Source: DASZTV01 sp035548055 (GTDB lineage: Bacteria; Actinomycetota; Actinomycetes; JAFAQI01). Taken from it: 6,460 bases of DNA. This document shows, one piece after another, positions 4,757 through 6,460 of this stretch. Both the position numbers and the translations under genes were made by a program. The DNA is taken from positions 1 through 6,460 of the forward strand of contig DASZTL010000095.1 in NCBI GenBank assembly GCA_035548055.1. The letters are read 5' to 3'. The notes beneath the pieces were generated by a model, which saw only the letters and a list, made by a program, of their open reading frames with translations, searched no databases and had not been told where the DNA came from. Each line of letters begins with the position of its first letter. Position 1 is the stretch's first letter.

Positions 4757-6460
4757 TCACTCGACGGTGACGCTCTTGGCGAGGTTGCGCGGCTGGTCGA
4801 TGTCCAGACCACGGGCCATCGCGAACTCCGCCGCGAGCACTTGCATCGGCACGATGGTGAGCAGCGGCGACAACAGCGACTTGGTGTCGGGGATGCGGAT
4901 CAGCTCGTCGGCGTGAGGGGTCACACTCTCGTCGCCATCGGTGGCGATGACGATCGTGCGCGCACCCCGCGCCCGGACCTCCTGCACGTTGGTCACGAGC
5001 TTCGGGGTGAGCGCGTGCCGCGGAGCGAGAACCACCACCGGCGTGCCCTGGTCGATCAACGCGATCGGCCCGTGCTTGATCTCACCGGCCGGGAATCCCT
5101 CGGCAGAGACATACGCGAGCTCCTTGAGCTTGAGCGCGCCTTCGAGCGCCATCGGATAGCCGACATGCCGGCCGAGGAACAGCACGCGCTCACTGCTCGC
5201 GATCTCGCGGGCAAGCTTGCGGACCGGGTCCATGCGCGTGAGCACTTCGCGAATGAGATCCGGCGTCTGCGACAGGTCCTCGAAGTGCGAGCGCACCTCG
5301 TCCCCGTCTCGATAGCCCCGCACCTGGGCGAGATGAAGTCCGACGAGATACATCGCGGCAAGCTGGGTGATCACGGCCTTGGTCGATGCGACCGCGACCT
5401 CGGGTCCGCTGTGCGTGTAGAAGGTCGCGTCGCTCTCCCGCGCAATCGAGGACCCGACGGTGTTGCTGACGGCCATCACCCACGCCCGCAGCCGGCGCGC
5501 GTGCCGCACGGCTTCGAGCGTGTCAGCCGTCTCGCCGCTCTGGCTGATCGCCACGACCAGGGTGTGGGGATCGAGCACCGGGTCGCGGTAGCGGAACTCG
5601 CTCGCGAGCTCGACCTGGACCGGCAGCCGCGCCCAGCGCTCGATGGCGTACTTGCCGACCAGTCCGGAGTGGTACGACGATCCGCAGCCGACGATGATCA
5701 CCTGGGTGAGGCCACGGACGTCCTCGTCGCTCATCGCGAGCTCGTCGAGCCGCAGCCGACCTTCGGCGTCGATCCGGCCGCCGATCGTCTCGCGCACCGC
5801 CTCCGGCTGCTCCTCGATCTCCTTGAGCATGAAGTAGCCGTAACCGGCCTTCTCGGCGGCGGCAGTGTCCCAGTCGACGTGGAACTGCTCACCGCGAACC
5901 GGATCGCCGTCGAGGTCGGTGACCGAGACACCGTCGCGACGCAGCACGACGACCTGGTCCTGATCGACGATGCGCGCCTCTCGGGTGTAGGCGATGAACG
6001 CGGTGACGTCGCTCGCGAGAAAGTTCTCGCCCTCCCCGAGACCGATCACGAGCGGCAGGTTGCGGCGGGCTCCGACCACCACGTCCGGCTCGTCCCGGTG
6101 CGTCACGACGAGGACGAAGGAGCCGTCGAGCTCCCGACAAACCGCGCGAACCGCGGCGGCGAGGTCGCCGTCGTACCGCTCCTCGATCAGGTGAGCAACT
6201 GCCTCGGTGTCGGTGTCGCTGGTGAGCGTGTGACCGCGGTGCTCGAGACCCTCGCGGAGCTCGGTGAAGTTCTCGAGCGTGCCGTTGTGAACGACGGCGA
6301 CCGCGCCCGTGCAGTCGACATGCGGATGCGCGTTGCGGTCGTTGGGTGCGCCGTGGGTCGCCCAGCGGGTGTGTCCGATGCCCAGCGTGCCCTCTAGGTC
6401 GGTGGCCGGGACCTCGGCAAGGGCGCCCCGCAGGTTCGCGAGCTTGCCCGCCCGCCGGAC
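4757..6460 (-). CDS. glmS: Glucosamine-6-phosphate synthase, isomerizing (5' end missing)
   Basis: This makes glucosamine-6-phosphate from fructose-6-phosphate and glutamine, the first step to UDP-GlcNAc for peptidoglycan. 567 residues are visible; about 45-50 N-terminal residues, including the catalytic Cys of MCGIVG, lie beyond the window edge. The frame is open to 6460. The in-frame GTG at 6106 is an internal valine: upstream codons encode glutaminase motifs such as GHTRWATHG (coding from about 6382 to 6350), NAHPH, HNGTLEN and SDTDTE. Then come two SIS sugar-isomerase domains, with CGSSYH (starting near 5686), SQSGETADTLEA, STKA, and EGFPAGEIKHGP (around 5101-5066). The C-terminus DQPRNLAKSVTVE is the family's invariant end, with the catalytic lysine. 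Projected full length of about 614 residues is normal. It is first in the visible series, 61 bases before acpS. Any leader or promoter is outside the window. The assignment is certain. Confidence 0.98.
   Translation of the reverse strand, partial: VRRAGKLANLRGALAEVPATDLEGTLGIGHTRWATHGAPNDRNAHPHVDCTGAVAVVHNGTLENFTELREGLEHRGHTLTSDTDTEAVAHLIEERYDGDLAAAVRAVCRELDGSFVLVVTHRDEPDVVVGARRNLPLVIGLGEGENFLASDVTAFIAYTREARIVDQDQVVVLRRDGVSVTDLDGDPVRGEQFHVDWDTAAAEKAGYGYFMLKEIEEQPEAVRETIGGRIDAEGRLRLDELAMSDEDVRGLTQVIIVGCGSSYHSGLVGKYAIERWARLPVQVELASEFRYRDPVLDPHTLVVAISQSGETADTLEAVRHARRLRAWVMAVSNTVGSSIARESDATFYTHSGPEVAVASTKAVITQLAAMYLVGLHLAQVRGYRDGDEVRSHFEDLSQTPDLIREVLTRMDPVRKLAREIASSERVLFLGRHVGYPMALEGALKLKELAYVSAEGFPAGEIKHGPIALIDQGTPVVVLAPRHALTPKLVTNVQEVRARGARTIVIATDGDESVTPHADELIRIPDTKSLLSPLLTIVPMQVLAAEFAMARGLDIDQPRNLAKSVTVE

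Noticed and set aside
4696..4812. N-terminal extension of the acpS frame to 4812
   Set aside because: It would run through the end of glmS and adds 39 residues with no AcpS similarity. The GTG at 4695 gives the standard MIVGVG opening.
4757..6106. glmS starting at 6106 as a shortened, glutaminase-less SIS protein
   Set aside because: Codon 6106 is GTG inside an open frame that continues to the window edge and encodes conserved glutaminase motifs (GHTRWATHG, HNGTLEN, SDTDTE), so this is an internal valine of a full-length GlmS.
4841..6397. A 518-codon open frame on the plus strand, antisense to glmS
   Set aside because: It is aligned codon to codon with glmS, so it stays open wherever glmS avoids TTA, CTA and TCA, which is expected at this GC content. 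It ends at the complement of a CTA leucine codon of glmS. Its translation is rich in R, D, H and L with no recognisable domain.

Overview
The window is a compact block of housekeeping genes, all on the minus strand and so transcribed from right to left. GC content is very high, three of the six genes whose starts are visible begin with GTG, stop/start overlaps are frequent, and leucine codons TTA/CTA are scarce. The protein sequences and gene order (glmS, acpS, nnr, alr, alpha/beta hydrolase, then a TsaE-like start) point to a high-GC actinobacterium. Something near the Propionibacteriales/Nocardioidaceae is my guess, but the genus cannot be read from the sequence.

Layout in the order of transcription: glmS (glucosamine-6-phosphate synthase, 5' end cut off by the window edge at 6460) ends at 4757. 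A 61-nt gap follows, then acpS (holo-ACP synthase, 4342-4695). This overlaps by GTGA with nnr (bifunctional NAD(P)HX epimerase/dehydratase, 2876-4345). A 12-nt gap leads to alr (alanine racemase, 1736-2863), which overlaps by ATGA with an alpha/beta hydrolase that has an N-terminal hydrophobic segment (684-1739). After 49 nt comes a family 4 uracil-DNA glycosylase with four iron-sulfur cysteines (20-634). It overlaps by ATGA with the first codons of another gene (1-23), probably tsaE, which leaves the window on the left.

The spacing suggests one transcription unit, at least from acpS to the left edge. The genes share a growth-support theme more than a single pathway: amino-sugar supply for peptidoglycan (GlmS), carrier-protein activation for lipid synthesis (AcpS), repair of damaged nicotinamide cofactors (Nnr), D-alanine for peptidoglycan (Alr), an unassigned hydrolase, uracil removal from DNA (UDG) and probably tRNA t6A modification (TsaE). 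No promoter, terminator, RNA gene, mobile element or CRISPR array was seen. No stretch over 300 bases lacks a gene.

I do not see an undescribed system here. The points most worth a second look are an 18-codon micro-ORF that exactly bridges the hydrolase stop and the UDG start, the placement of a DNA-repair gene inside a cell-wall/tRNA-modification cluster, and the possibly envelope-attached hydrolase of unknown substrate.
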